DNA of 64,000 nt, taken from an uncultured Bacillota bacterium (GTDB lineage: Bacteria > Bacillota > Clostridia > Peptostreptococcales > Anaerovoracaceae). Position 1 is the first letter of the stretch. The number at the start of each line of letters is the position of its first letter. Location: contig CAKMKG010000014.1 of NCBI GenBank assembly GCA_927441425.1, positions 62,001-126,000 of the forward strand. Reading direction: 5' to 3'. Positions 1-9,035 of the stretch are shown one piece after another. The notes below the pieces were generated by a model. The model was given only the letters and a program-made list of their open reading frames with translations, did not search any database and was not told the origin of the DNA. A program made the position numbers and the translations under genes.

Positions 1-44
1 GTCTCATCGAAGGTCAGACCATATTGGATGTTACAAGTAAATAA
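1..44 (+). CDS. 3' end of a probable ABC transporter substrate-binding protein (partial)
   Basis: Only the last 13 codons and a TAA stop are in the window; the tail reads LIEGQTILDVTSK. The assignment is by context: a LivHMGF-type permease/ATPase set follows after 120 bp, and the binding-protein gene commonly comes first in such operons. The tail is too short to test by sequence, so another gene cannot be excluded. Confidence 0.4.
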   Translation, partial: LIEGQTILDVTSK

Positions 45-69
45 TAATACAGTTTAAACAATGATCGAG

Positions 70-121
70 CACCTGCTTTCGAAGAGGATATTCACTTCAA
101 TTCTCCTCCCGGAAGCAGGTG
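70..121 (+). other. Intercistronic stem-loop between binding-protein and permease genes
   Basis: CACCTGCTT on the left pairs with AAGCAGGTG on the right, and the stem continues imperfectly inwards (GAGGA with TCCTC). There is no T-tract. It lies between the presumed binding-protein stop and the permease start. Such structures often stabilise the upstream message or attenuate the downstream one, which is an inference here. Confidence 0.45.
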
Positions 122-163
122 TTAATAAAACAGAACTGAGGAATTTAGTGTAAAGGAGTTACT

Positions 164-1027
164 ATGACCTTATCGACATTTTTATCGAGTACTTTGGTAT
201 TAGGACTGCTTGAGGCGGCACCATTGGTTCTTGCAGCAATTGGGTTTACGTTAATATACCGTTTGAATGGATTTACTAATGTGGCCTATGCTGAAAACAT
301 AACTCTGGGCGCCTATTTCGCAGTGATCTTTAATTCCCTTTTGGGTTGGAACTTTTATGCTTCCATCATCCCGGCTGCGCTGCTTTCGGGATTATTAAGT
401 GTTGTTACATATCTGGTCATATTCCGGCCTTCATTTCGAAGAGGGGTTGGAAAAACGGAGCTGATTATATTATCCGTCGGCGTATCCTATTTCATCCGAT
501 ACGGATCGAGAATCCTTTTTGGCAATGATTTATTCAATTTTAATTTCAGCAGCACCTCTTATCTGAAGGTTTTTGGAATTGGTGTCACGAACATCCAGCT
601 GATCTGCATCGGATTGGTTGCAGTGATATCCATCGGTATTTATTTCTTTATCTATAAGACAAATTACGGTGAAAAAATGAGGGCCCTTGCGGATAACGAA
701 GAACTGGCAATGATCAGCGGAATTAATCCGACAAAGGTATCACTGCTGATCTGGTTTATTGCAGGAAGCTCTGCGGGACTTGCTGGGTTATTCTACGGCT
801 CGTTCTCCTTTGTAAGTTCATCATTGGGATGGAATATGATTCTGATTGTAATCATGGTATCCGTCGTAGGCGGAGTCGGAAGCATCCGTGGCGCTTTGGT
901 TGCAAGTGCATTTGTAGGGATCGTGACATCGGCAGTGAATCTTTTGTCATCCAACTCTTTATACGGAGATATCGTATTATTGATAATCTTTATCGGAATT
1001 CTTAAAGTAAGAAAGGTGAGGGTGTAA
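164..1027 (+). CDS. Branched-chain amino acid-type ABC transporter permease (LivH-like)
   Basis: This is a 287-residue polytopic membrane protein of the LivH family, with about eight hydrophobic segments. The N-terminal part carries the LivH-type pattern LAAIGFTLIYRLNGFTNVAYAE. The cytoplasmic coupling loop follows the middle segments (GEKMRALADNEELAMISGI), where the ATPase subunits should dock. An AAAGGAG site precedes the ATG. The gene is followed within 2 bp by a LivM-like permease and then two ATPases, so it should form one half of a heteromeric importer. The substrate is unknown. Transporters of this family carry amino acids, amides, urea and, in some anaerobes, purines or aromatic compounds. 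The downstream molybdenum hydroxylase makes a heterocycle or aldehyde precursor plausible. Confidence 0.88.
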   Translation: MTLSTFLSSTLVLGLLEAAPLVLAAIGFTLIYRLNGFTNVAYAENITLGAYFAVIFNSLLGWNFYASIIPAALLSGLLSVVTYLVIFRPSFRRGVGKTELIILSVGVSYFIRYGSRILFGNDLFNFNFSSTSYLKVFGIGVTNIQLICIGLVAVISIGIYFFIYKTNYGEKMRALADNEELAMISGINPTKVSLLIWFIAGSSAGLAGLFYGSFSFVSSSLGWNMILIVIMVSVVGGVGSIRGALVASAFVGIVTSAVNLLSSNSLYGDIVLLIIFIGILKVRKVRV

Positions 1028-1029
1028 GT

Positions 1030-1929
1030 ATGGGACTTTTATCGGGATATGTGATCTATTCACTCTCTTTTCTTTTGATCTATATTGCACTTGCAACAAT
1101 CTTGCATTTGCAGTTCAGCATAACGGGAATCGTCAACTTCGGTCTTGTCGGTTTCTGGGGTCTCGGCATGTATCTATTTGCACTGCTGCAGACGAAGCTT
1201 GCACTGCCGTTTCTGCCGGCGCTCATTTTGGCATGTGCGCTAGTCGGAATGACCGCGTTGCTTTTGGGCCGTGTGATCCTGAATCTAGACGGACAGGCGA
1301 TTCTGGTCGGTACGCTGGCCTTTGCAACCATCATAGAATATCTGACAACTACGGAAAAATGGGCCACCAACGGCGTAATGGGCTTAGGGACCATCAAAAT
1401 GCCCTTCGATTTCGGACGGTCAACTGATCAGGTGTTTTTCCTTCTCATACTCCTATGTCTGGTTCTGCTGATCCTTTATACAGCAAAATTGAAGACATCG
1501 CCATACGGAAGACTGCTTTTAAGTATCAAGGACAACGAAGTTCTTGCGCAAAGCCTTGGAAAACCTACCTTCCGTCATAAGATCATTTTCTTTACATTTA
1601 CGTGTATCCTAATTGGATTTTTTGGAGCCCTGTCTGCTCCCTTGTATAACTATATCTTCCCAAGAATGATTGGCCCCGGCGTTACGTTTACCATTTGGAT
1701 CGCCTTGATGCTTGGCGGAAGAACAAGACTTCTGGGCGGTATGATCGGAATTGTGGCAACCGTTGGACTGTTTGACTATTTCATAGAAACGGTAGTGCCG
1801 ATTCCAACACAATATGCAGAAATGGTTCCGAACTTTAAATTTGCCCTCTATGGACTTATGCTGATCCTGATTCTCATGTTCAGACCGCTTGGCATACTGG
1901 GAGATAAGAAAAAGGAGGGGGTAAAATGA
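1030..1929 (+). CDS. Branched-chain amino acid-type ABC transporter permease (LivM-like)
   Basis: This 299-residue integral membrane protein is the second permease of the Liv-type importer. It has about nine hydrophobic segments. The region GRLLLSIKDNEVLAQSLGK in the last third matches the conserved LivM cytoplasmic loop that contacts the ATPases. The ATG lies 2 bp after the upstream stop, and the stop overlaps the next start (ATGA), so the genes are translationally coupled. The length is normal for the family and nothing appears broken. The substrate cannot be inferred from the permease. Confidence 0.88.
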   Translation: MGLLSGYVIYSLSFLLIYIALATILHLQFSITGIVNFGLVGFWGLGMYLFALLQTKLALPFLPALILACALVGMTALLLGRVILNLDGQAILVGTLAFATIIEYLTTTEKWATNGVMGLGTIKMPFDFGRSTDQVFFLLILLCLVLLILYTAKLKTSPYGRLLLSIKDNEVLAQSLGKPTFRHKIIFFTFTCILIGFFGALSAPLYNYIFPRMIGPGVTFTIWIALMLGGRTRLLGGMIGIVATVGLFDYFIETVVPIPTQYAEMVPNFKFALYGLMLILILMFRPLGILGDKKKEGVK

Positions 1930-2693
1930 GAACAAAAGCACTTCACTTACAAAATGTTGTAAAAAAATACGGTGGAAGAACTGTGGTGAACGTTCCGGAC
2001 ATTACCTTTGGTACCCATGGAATCGAAGGCTTGATCGGACCCAACGGAGCAGGCAAAACCACCTTGATCAATCTGATCAGCCATAAGGTTGGTATGACAC
2101 AGGGACAGATCCTGTATTACAAAGATGAGAAAGAGATCGACATCTCAAATAAAAGCTTCGATGAGATTTCAAGACTTGGCCTTGTGAGATCCAATCAAAT
2201 CATTCAGGACTTTGAAAGCCTAAGCATCAGAGAATCCATGTTGCTCTCATTAGCAACGCCGAAGTATGAAAAGTTTTACAATATTTTCTGTGACAAGGAA
2301 TTAAGAAAATCCACGGAACAGGAAATCGAAAGATATCTGGACTATTTTCACTTTGATAATCCGGATGGGCATGCATTATCGGCAGGAGAAAAGAAGCTTC
2401 TTGACATTATTCGATGCATGCTATTGAAGCCGAATTTTCTTTTAATGGATGAACCGACTGCAGGGCTGCCTCAGGATCAGACAGATAAAGTCGTCGAATT
2501 GATGCGACGGAAGACCACAGAGGAGGGCATGTCCATATTGATCGTAGAGCATGATCTGGACTTGATCTGGAAGGTATCTGAGAACGTCTTTTTCATGGCA
2601 GAAGGAGAAATCCTGATCCAGGGGGTTCCCGATGAAGTCAGAAAGAATCAGACAGTAATCAATAAGTATATGGGGGAAGGAAGCAATGCTTAA
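1926..2693 (+). CDS. ABC transporter ATP-binding protein (LivG-like)
   Basis: This 255-residue ATPase subunit of the Liv-type importer has Walker A GPNGAGKTT at residues 38-46, a variant signature LSAGEKK, Walker B LLMDEP and the switch histidine in VEHD. The C-terminal tail, with a GEVxxxG-like stretch (GEILIQGVPDEV) and KYMGEG, is typical of LivG. It overlaps the LivM-like gene by 4 bp and the LivF-like gene by 8 bp. The signature has A in place of the usual second G (LSAGE for LSGGE), a conservative change that probably leaves activity intact. Confidence 0.9.
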   Translation: MRTKALHLQNVVKKYGGRTVVNVPDITFGTHGIEGLIGPNGAGKTTLINLISHKVGMTQGQILYYKDEKEIDISNKSFDEISRLGLVRSNQIIQDFESLSIRESMLLSLATPKYEKFYNIFCDKELRKSTEQEIERYLDYFHFDNPDGHALSAGEKKLLDIIRCMLLKPNFLLMDEPTAGLPQDQTDKVVELMRRKTTEEGMSILIVEHDLDLIWKVSENVFFMAEGEILIQGVPDEVRKNQTVINKYMGEGSNA

Positions 2694-3381
2694 AATAAAC
2701 AATATCAGAAGCGGATACGGAGATGTTGAAGTGCTTCATGATCTCACCTTTGATGTAAAGCATGAGATTTATGCAATACTTGGTGCAAACGGAGCCGGGA
2801 AAACCACCCTCATGAAGACAATCGCCAAGGTGTTGCCTTTGAATGGCGGAGAGATCCATTTCAAGGGCGAGAATATATCCGGACTCACCTCTTATCAGGT
2901 TGCCGCAAAAGGTCTGGCCTTTGTACCACAGGAGGGGAATGTTTTCCCCACCATGACCGTGATGGAGAATCTCTCCATCGGTTGTGTGCTGCAGGGGAAA
3001 AAATCGAAAAAGGAAAAGCTGGAAGAGGTGTTTGATGTCTTTCCGGATATCTATGAGAGGATCAATCAAAAGGCTGGAAGCCTGAGTGGCGGTGAAGCAC
3101 AGATGGTCGCCTTCGGAAGAGCACTGATGCAGGAATCGGAGCTCCTCCTCCTCGATGAACCTACAGCAGGTCTTTCCCCGAAATATGTCGACATGTTCTT
3201 TAACAAGGTGAAAGAAATCCATGAGAAAAAGAATGTCAGCATCATCATATCCGAGCAGAATGCGGCAAAAGCATTGGAGATCGCGGATAAGATCATGGTA
3301 TTGAACCTTGGAAAGATACACTTCATTGAAGACTGTGCGAAATGCGTGCTTAGTATGATACAAGAGGGATATCGAATCTGA
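2686..3381 (+). CDS. ABC transporter ATP-binding protein (LivF-like)
   Basis: This 231-residue second ATPase has Walker A GANGAGKTT at residues 33-41, the Q-loop region VPQEGNVFPTMTV, signature LSGGEAQ and Walker B LLLDEP. The normal H-loop histidine position reads SEQNA, as is usual in LivF proteins. It pairs with the LivG-like subunit as the heterodimeric motor. It is the last transporter gene. After 53 bp the catabolic genes begin, so transport and metabolism are probably on one transcript. Confidence 0.9.
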   Translation: MLKINNIRSGYGDVEVLHDLTFDVKHEIYAILGANGAGKTTLMKTIAKVLPLNGGEIHFKGENISGLTSYQVAAKGLAFVPQEGNVFPTMTVMENLSIGCVLQGKKSKKEKLEEVFDVFPDIYERINQKAGSLSGGEAQMVAFGRALMQESELLLLDEPTAGLSPKYVDMFFNKVKEIHEKKNVSIIISEQNAAKALEIADKIMVLNLGKIHFIEDCAKCVLSMIQEGYRI

Positions 3382-3434
3382 TATTTCGAAGAAAGGGATG
3401 TAAATATGTCATCCAAAAAGAAAGGATACTTGCT

Positions 3435-4508
3435 ATGACAGAACAATATAAAAGCTCGTTACATCAAATGGCGGATTGTACTCCCACAGACTTTTGGAAT
3501 GACTCCTGCTCTATCCCGGAATTGGCGTATGCCATGGAGTATGGCGCAGTTGGAGCAACGACAAATCCGGTTATCGTAGGCGAAGTGTTAAAAAAGGAAA
3601 TGGGAGCCTATGAAGGCAGAATCAAGGAGCTCATCAATGAAATGAGTGATGGGACGGAAGACGACATCGCATGGAAGCTGAACGAAGAGATGGCAATTGC
3701 CGGTGCGAAGCTTTTAGAGCCGATCTATGATAAATCAAAGGGCCAGAAGGGTAGAATTTCGATTCAGACCAACACGAAGTATTATCGAAACTCGGAACTT
3801 ATGATTGCTCAAGCTACTCGTTTCGGAACCTTGGCTCCCAACATTCAGGTAAAAATGCCGGCAACAAAAGCAGGGATAAAGGCATATGAAGAAGTAACCT
3901 ATCAGGGAGTCAGCATTAATGCGACTGTAAGCTTCAGCGTGCCCCAGGCATTGGCTGTTGCGGAAGCAGTGGAACGGGGGCTTGCAAGAAGAGAAGCGGA
4001 AGGGAAAGACACCTCCCTGATGCATCCTGTGTGTACCATCATGGTGGGAAGGCTGGACGACTGGCTGAAGGAAGTTGCTGAAAGAGACAATATCCTTGTG
4101 GATCCTGAATGCTTTGACTGGGCAGGTGTGGCTGCCATGAAAAATGCGTATCGGATTTATCAGGAAAGAGGTTATCGAACACAGCTGCTGGCTGCAGCAT
4201 ACAGAAATCGTCATCAATGGATGCAACTTATGGGAGCAGATATGTCCCTAACGATTCCTCATAAATGGATCAAGCGATTCAACAGTTGTGACGTACCGGT
4301 ACAAAATAACATCGATACGCCTATTGAGGAGAAGATATTGGAACAGTTGAAGCGCTTCCCGGATTTTAACAAAGCATATCTGGCGGATGGAATGACCATT
4401 GATGAGTTTGACACCTTCGGGCCCGTCAGCAAAACGTTGCTTCAATTTTTGAAAGGTTATGATGAGCTGGTCGCCATCATCAGAAATTTCATGATCACCG
4501 TAAAATAA
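3435..4508 (+). CDS. Transaldolase family protein
   Basis: This 357-residue TIM-barrel aldolase belongs to the transaldolase family. The strand-1 motif GAVGATTNPVIV is at residues 37-48. The Schiff-base lysine is K140 in IQVKMPAT, the family hallmark. A second conserved block, GVSINATVSFS, follows at about residue 158. The protein is longer than the roughly 215-residue TalC/fructose-6-phosphate aldolase forms and nearer classical transaldolase in length. The natural reaction is uncertain: a dihydroxyacetone-transfer or aldol-cleavage role is likely. The partner genes here (an importer, a molybdenum hydroxylase and an MBL hydrolase) do not belong to the pentose phosphate pathway. The start has AAAGGA upstream. 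A ten-codon upstream ORF ends on the start codon. Confidence 0.82.
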   Translation: MTEQYKSSLHQMADCTPTDFWNDSCSIPELAYAMEYGAVGATTNPVIVGEVLKKEMGAYEGRIKELINEMSDGTEDDIAWKLNEEMAIAGAKLLEPIYDKSKGQKGRISIQTNTKYYRNSELMIAQATRFGTLAPNIQVKMPATKAGIKAYEEVTYQGVSINATVSFSVPQALAVAEAVERGLARREAEGKDTSLMHPVCTIMVGRLDDWLKEVAERDNILVDPECFDWAGVAAMKNAYRIYQERGYRTQLLAAAYRNRHQWMQLMGADMSLTIPHKWIKRFNSCDVPVQNNIDTPIEEKILEQLKRFPDFNKAYLADGMTIDEFDTFGPVSKTLLQFLKGYDELVAIIRNFMITVK

Positions 4509-4535
4509 ATTCATAGAAACAAGAGGAGGTGGAGG

Positions 4536-5198
4536 ATGAATACAACGAAGAGAAAGCCCATTGAAAAACGTCCTTTGTATCGAGATGAGATACGAAAATC
4601 CATTAAAAAAGCAATCATATCAGGGGAACTAAAGCCGGGAGACCGGATTATCGAAACGCGATGGGCAAAGGAATTGGGCGTATCCCAATCGCCGGTGAGA
4701 GAGGCGATTAGAGAACTGGAAATGGTTGGACTGGTTGAAAATATTCCATATCAAGGATGCTTTGTCCGTAAAGTCACCAAAAAAGATATGAGAGATTCCT
4801 ATAAGGTACGTATGTATTTGGAATTGCTGGGGATTCAGGATGCTGTGAAAAATGTGGATGAAAATAAAATCAATGAACTCCATGCCATTTTAAAGGAAAT
4901 GGAGGTGGCCGCCGAAGAGCAAAACTTCGACCTCTATATCCAGAAGGATGTGTTTTTCCATAAAAAGATTATAGCGATCTCTGAAAATGATATATTGCTT
5001 CGTTCCTGGGAACAATGCAATATCCATGATTTGACCTATATCGGGACCTGGATTTCACATCGGACATTGGAGCAATTATCTGTTCGCCACGAAGGTCTGT
5101 ATGAGGCAATAGCCGCGAGAGATATTGACCGGGCAACAGAGGAGATAAGTCAGCATTTCGAACGGCTGATTGAGGAAATGGATATCAAAGAAAAGTAA
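4536..5198 (+). CDS. GntR family transcriptional regulator, FCD (FadR-like) subfamily
   Basis: This 220-residue regulator has an N-terminal winged helix (about residues 12-80), with the GntR pattern SGELKPGDRIIETRWAKEL followed by SQSPVREAIRELE. A C-terminal all-helical FCD ligand domain spans about residues 90-215; its metal-site histidines are probably in FFHKKI, SVRHEGL and SQHFERL. FCD regulators usually sense carboxylates or sugar acids and repress the neighbouring operon. It sits between the transaldolase and hydroxylase genes on the same strand. The gene at 20181-20849 encodes a close paralogue by inspection, so the two catabolic blocks probably have related control. A strong GGAGGTGGAGG precedes the ATG. 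Confidence 0.9.
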   Translation: MNTTKRKPIEKRPLYRDEIRKSIKKAIISGELKPGDRIIETRWAKELGVSQSPVREAIRELEMVGLVENIPYQGCFVRKVTKKDMRDSYKVRMYLELLGIQDAVKNVDENKINELHAILKEMEVAAEEQNFDLYIQKDVFFHKKIIAISENDILLRSWEQCNIHDLTYIGTWISHRTLEQLSVRHEGLYEAIAARDIDRATEEISQHFERLIEEMDIKEK

Positions 5199-5262
5199 GA
5201 AAAGGATGCAATGATTCAGCATAGCGCCGAGCTATGCCACGAGAATACTAGGAGGTAAAATT

Positions 5263-7629
5263 GTGGAAGGATTAATTGGCAAAGGCGAATTAAGAATTGA
5301 TGCTTATGACAAGGTAACCGGAAAAGGGTTATTTGCCAGCGATTATGGCAATCAATTCCCAAATTTGGCACATATGAAAGCGCTGCGCAGTCCATATGCC
5401 CATGCATTGATAAAAAAACTGGACATCAGCAAAGCAAGCGCATTAGACGGAGTGATCTATATAATGACGGGCTATGAACCTGGACTGGATTGGGATCAGT
5501 TCCCCAAGGCATCCATTATCGCTAAGGATGAGACGCTTTGGGCAGGGCAGATCGTTGCGCTTGTATGTGCGGAAACACTTGAAATCGCGGAACGGGCAGT
5601 GGAATTGATCGAGGTCGAATTCGAAAAATTACCGGCTGTTCTGGACTACTATGCAGCGATCGATCCAAATGCGGCATCGGTCATCGATCCTGAATATGAA
5701 ACACGTCCGTTGGGATTCTCAGACAGACCGGGAGACAGAGCTTCAAACAGAGTATCTCCCAATGTCGTGGGAGAATTTAAAATGCATGCCGGAGATGTGC
5801 CTTCTGCGATGGAGGAGGCGGAGATCATCGTGGAAGGAGAATTCTGGACCGGTAAGAAGACGGCCAGTCCTATGGAATGCGCAAATGCAATCTGCCGCTA
5901 TGATTCCGACGGCGGGATTACCATGTGGTCCAACGGTGCCGGTGTACATGGCGTGATCAAACAAGGGATCTGCAGGATCCTAAAAATAAAAGAGAGCATG
6001 GTACGGATCATTCAGCCGTATATGGGAGGAAGCTTCGGCTCCCGATTGAATCCATATGTGGAAGTGATTACTGCTTTGATGTGCTTAAGAACGAAAAAGA
6101 CGGTCTCCTTTCAGTTCAACAGAGAAGAGGTATTCACCGGTGCACCTTCCAACTGGCCGTGCATCACTAAGGTGAAGCTAGGCGCAAAGAAGGATGGGAC
6201 CATTATCGTCAATGATTACTATCTAGCGGAAGAAATCGGGGCCTGTGTCAATAACACCTTCTTCAGCGGACGGCTTTCCTCATCAGGTGCGGTTCCGGTT
6301 TACCGGTTCCCGAATCTGAGAATGGATACCTGTGCTGTCGCAACCAATACGGTTCCGGCTGCTGAATACCGGGGACTTGGTTGTCCTGAGGGAGAATTTG
6401 GAATTGAATGTCTGGTGAACCAGCTGGCCGACGAATTAGGGATGAGCCCGGTTGAGATCCGCATGAAAAATATCATCGATAAAGGCGAAAGAGATGCTTT
6501 CGGAGAGTTGATTACAAGCATTGGGCTAAAGGAATGTCTGCAAAGCGTTGCGGATGCTATAAAGGTTGAAGAAATGCCCGACCAGGATGCGGGTGCATGG
6601 AAAAAGGGCCGGGGCTGTGCAGTGGGCGGAAAGCAGAATACCCCGCTGGGACGTTCAGAAGCAGAAGTATGGTATAACAGCGACGGAAGTATCCAACTGT
6701 TTATCAGCTGTGACGAAAACGGAATGGGGGCGACGACGGCATTGGCGCAGATTGCTGCCCATGAATTCCAGGTGCCCATTTCGGAGGTCAAGGTTACAAA
6801 AGGTGATACGGCAATTACGCCCTATGACAACTATTCCGCATCCAGCCGCACAACCTATAACACCGGAAATGCAGTAATACTTGCCTGCGAGGAAGCGATT
6901 TCCAAACTGAAGATTGAAGTGGCCCGTGTCTATGGACTACATCCATCCAAGGTTGAAATCAAAGGAAGAAAAGCAATATTAGTTGGATCCCACGTACAGG
7001 AAGTTGACATTCCATCCCTGTTTGCGCCAACCTCCATGTTTACCCAAGGGAACTGGGGGCTGCAAAAAGGAACTCCTGTCATAGGTCATGGTTTGTTCTG
7101 TCCGGCACCGATTCACCAGTGGGATGAAAATGGCTTGTCCGATCGTGTCTGGAATTGGTTCCAATATTCAGCAGCAGCCGTCGAAGTAGCGGTCAACGAA
7201 GAAACGGGCCAGGTAAAGGTTCTGAAAATCGCCTCGTCTGCAGATACCGGAAATCCGATTAATCCCAAATTGGTTGAAGGGCAAATTGAAGGTGGTATCC
7301 ATATGGCCATCGGCTTCTCCATCAATGAGGAGCATGTATTCGATGGAAACGGTAAAATAGCCAACGCGAATTTGAGCGATTACCGTTTGCCGACAATTTT
7401 AGATATGCCGACCAATGAAAACGTGCATGCCTTTATCAATCCTGATCCATTGCCGGATGGCCCGTACGGAGCAAAGGGAATGGCAGAATCCATTACGATC
7501 CCTGTAGGACCTGCAATCGCCCATGCGATTTATAAAGCGGTTGGCGTTAGAGTAACCGGATATCCGATGACCGCAGAGCGTATTTTAGCGCTGATCAATG
7601 AAAAAAAGGCAAAGGAGGCGGCGAAATAA
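5263..7629 (+). CDS. Xanthine dehydrogenase family, molybdopterin-binding (large) subunit
   Basis: This 788-residue catalytic subunit of a molybdenum hydroxylase starts at a GTG behind AGGAGGT. An N-terminal aldehyde oxidase/xanthine dehydrogenase a/b-hammerhead domain (about residues 12-125) is followed by the two molybdopterin-binding domains. The Moco loop reads GGSFGSR at residues 255-261, where GGGFGxK is more usual. A second loop reads YRGLGCPEG. The general-base glutamate is E742 in GAKGMAES. The family hydroxylates N-heterocycles or aldehydes using water-derived oxygen. The small iron-sulfur and FAD subunits follow immediately, the three-gene form common in bacteria. The substrate is not identifiable; the non-consensus Moco loops argue against simply calling it xanthine dehydrogenase. 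No Moco-sulfuration gene is in the window. Confidence 0.88.
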   Translation: MEGLIGKGELRIDAYDKVTGKGLFASDYGNQFPNLAHMKALRSPYAHALIKKLDISKASALDGVIYIMTGYEPGLDWDQFPKASIIAKDETLWAGQIVALVCAETLEIAERAVELIEVEFEKLPAVLDYYAAIDPNAASVIDPEYETRPLGFSDRPGDRASNRVSPNVVGEFKMHAGDVPSAMEEAEIIVEGEFWTGKKTASPMECANAICRYDSDGGITMWSNGAGVHGVIKQGICRILKIKESMVRIIQPYMGGSFGSRLNPYVEVITALMCLRTKKTVSFQFNREEVFTGAPSNWPCITKVKLGAKKDGTIIVNDYYLAEEIGACVNNTFFSGRLSSSGAVPVYRFPNLRMDTCAVATNTVPAAEYRGLGCPEGEFGIECLVNQLADELGMSPVEIRMKNIIDKGERDAFGELITSIGLKECLQSVADAIKVEEMPDQDAGAWKKGRGCAVGGKQNTPLGRSEAEVWYNSDGSIQLFISCDENGMGATTALAQIAAHEFQVPISEVKVTKGDTAITPYDNYSASSRTTYNTGNAVILACEEAISKLKIEVARVYGLHPSKVEIKGRKAILVGSHVQEVDIPSLFAPTSMFTQGNWGLQKGTPVIGHGLFCPAPIHQWDENGLSDRVWNWFQYSAAAVEVAVNEETGQVKVLKIASSADTGNPINPKLVEGQIEGGIHMAIGFSINEEHVFDGNGKIANANLSDYRLPTILDMPTNENVHAFINPDPLPDGPYGAKGMAESITIPVGPAIAHAIYKAVGVRVTGYPMTAERILALINEKKAKEAAK

Positions 7630-7630
7630 A

Positions 7631-8122
7631 ATGGAAAGAATGGAAATAAAACTTACTGTCAACGGCAGGAATCATACCTTATCCGTTAGACCGGACAGAA
7701 CACTGCTTGAAATTCTTCGGGAAGAATTGAATCTGATCGGCACAAAAAAAGGCTGTGACGATTCCAACTGCGGAGTTTGCACTGTTCTAATGGATGGATT
7801 GGCGGTGAAGAGCTGTACGATTTTAATCCCTCAGGCAAACGGACATTCCATCACCACGATTGAGGGACTGGAAAAGGAAGAGAGCCTCCACCCGCTGCAG
7901 CAGTCGTTTATCGATCATTTTGCAGTACAGTGTGGCTTCTGCACTCCCGGCATGATTTTAACAGCGAAGGCCATTTTGGATGAAAACCCAACGGCTACGG
8001 AAGAGGATATCAGAGAAGGACTTCACGGTAACATCTGCCGTTGTATCGGTTATAAGAAAGTTGTTGAATCCATAGAAGCTGTTCGTGATGGCAAATATAA
8101 AGAAAGCTGCGGGGAGGTGTAG
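7631..8122 (+). CDS. (2Fe-2S)-binding subunit of molybdenum hydroxylase
   Basis: This 163-residue protein has two iron-sulfur domains. A plant-ferredoxin-type domain carries C42, C47, C50 and C62 (GCDDSNCGVC, then KSC). A helical domain carries the second cluster in QCGFCTPGM and NICRCIGY. It transfers electrons from the molybdenum centre to the FAD subunit. The ATG at 7631 lies just after the large-subunit stop and is preceded by AAAGGAGG at 7611-7618. A longer in-frame opening upstream lies inside the large-subunit gene, lacks a site and would add a meaningless basic extension, so it was not used. Confidence 0.93.
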   Translation: MERMEIKLTVNGRNHTLSVRPDRTLLEILREELNLIGTKKGCDDSNCGVCTVLMDGLAVKSCTILIPQANGHSITTIEGLEKEESLHPLQQSFIDHFAVQCGFCTPGMILTAKAILDENPTATEEDIREGLHGNICRCIGYKKVVESIEAVRDGKYKESCGEV

Positions 8123-8125
8123 GAT

Positions 8126-8995
8126 ATGCGTTTTGATAAATATTTTGAACCGACTACGGTGGAAGAGTGCTGCAGTATATTGAAAGAATATGGTTCCGAT
8201 GCGAAAATTCTTGCAGGGGGAACAGATGTGGTACCCCGATTGAAGAATAAAATATGGAGGCCGAAAGCAGTTGTAGGAATCTCCAAGCTACCTGATATCG
8301 ATACCATTGCAGTCCAAAAGGATCACTTGGTATTGGGAGCCGGGGCGCGGCTGAGAAAAATCTCTCTTGAGAAGTCTCTGGAAAAGGACTATAAAGTAAT
8401 CATGGAAGCAGCCGGCAATGTGTCCTCTATGCAGATCAGAAATATTGCGACGATCGGCGGAAATGCCTGCAATGCTTCCCCGAGTGCTGACGCAATCCAG
8501 GGATTGATCACGATGGATGCAATCGCGGTCATCACCGGCCCGGAAGGAACCCGAGAAGTAGCCATAGCAGATTTCTTTACCGGACCCGGAACCACGGTGC
8601 TGAATACCGGCGAATTCCTTTTGCAATTTAAGGTTCCTGCCCCGAAACCCGGTACGGGAGCGATCTATAAGAAATTTGCCATTCGCGGAGATACGGATAT
8701 TTCAATTGTAGGAGTAGGATGCCGTTTGACATTGCAAATAGATGGAACCATTGAGGATGCTCGCATTTCACTGGCTGCAGTTGCCCCGAAACCGATAAGA
8801 GCAATCGAGGCAGAGATGCTGTTGATCGGGAAGAAGCTGACCACGGAACTGATTGAACAAGTTGGAGAAGCTGCCGCAAACAGCTGCTCGCCGATCACGG
8901 ATCAGCGTGCAACGGCAGAATACCGAAAAGAAATGATCCGTGTATGGACTCGTCATGCTGTGGAAGAAGCTGAACTACGCGCGAAAAGCAGCTAA
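8126..8995 (+). CDS. FAD-binding subunit of molybdenum hydroxylase
   Basis: This 289-residue medium subunit has the FAD-binding PCMH fold, with the pyrophosphate loop LAGGTDVVPRLKN (about residues 31-43) and the second flavin motif TIGGNACNASPSAD (about 110-123). A CO-dehydrogenase flavoprotein C-terminal domain follows from about residue 175. It accepts electrons from the iron-sulfur subunit and passes them to NAD or ferredoxin. It starts 3 bp after the iron-sulfur gene behind GGGGAGGT, so the three subunits form a tight transcription unit. The length is normal. Confidence 0.93.
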   Translation: MRFDKYFEPTTVEECCSILKEYGSDAKILAGGTDVVPRLKNKIWRPKAVVGISKLPDIDTIAVQKDHLVLGAGARLRKISLEKSLEKDYKVIMEAAGNVSSMQIRNIATIGGNACNASPSADAIQGLITMDAIAVITGPEGTREVAIADFFTGPGTTVLNTGEFLLQFKVPAPKPGTGAIYKKFAIRGDTDISIVGVGCRLTLQIDGTIEDARISLAAVAPKPIRAIEAEMLLIGKKLTTELIEQVGEAAANSCSPITDQRATAEYRKEMIRVWTRHAVEEAELRAKSS

Positions 8996-9035
8996 ATGAA
9001 AATTAAAATTCAGCAGGGCAGAAGGGAAAAGAAAT

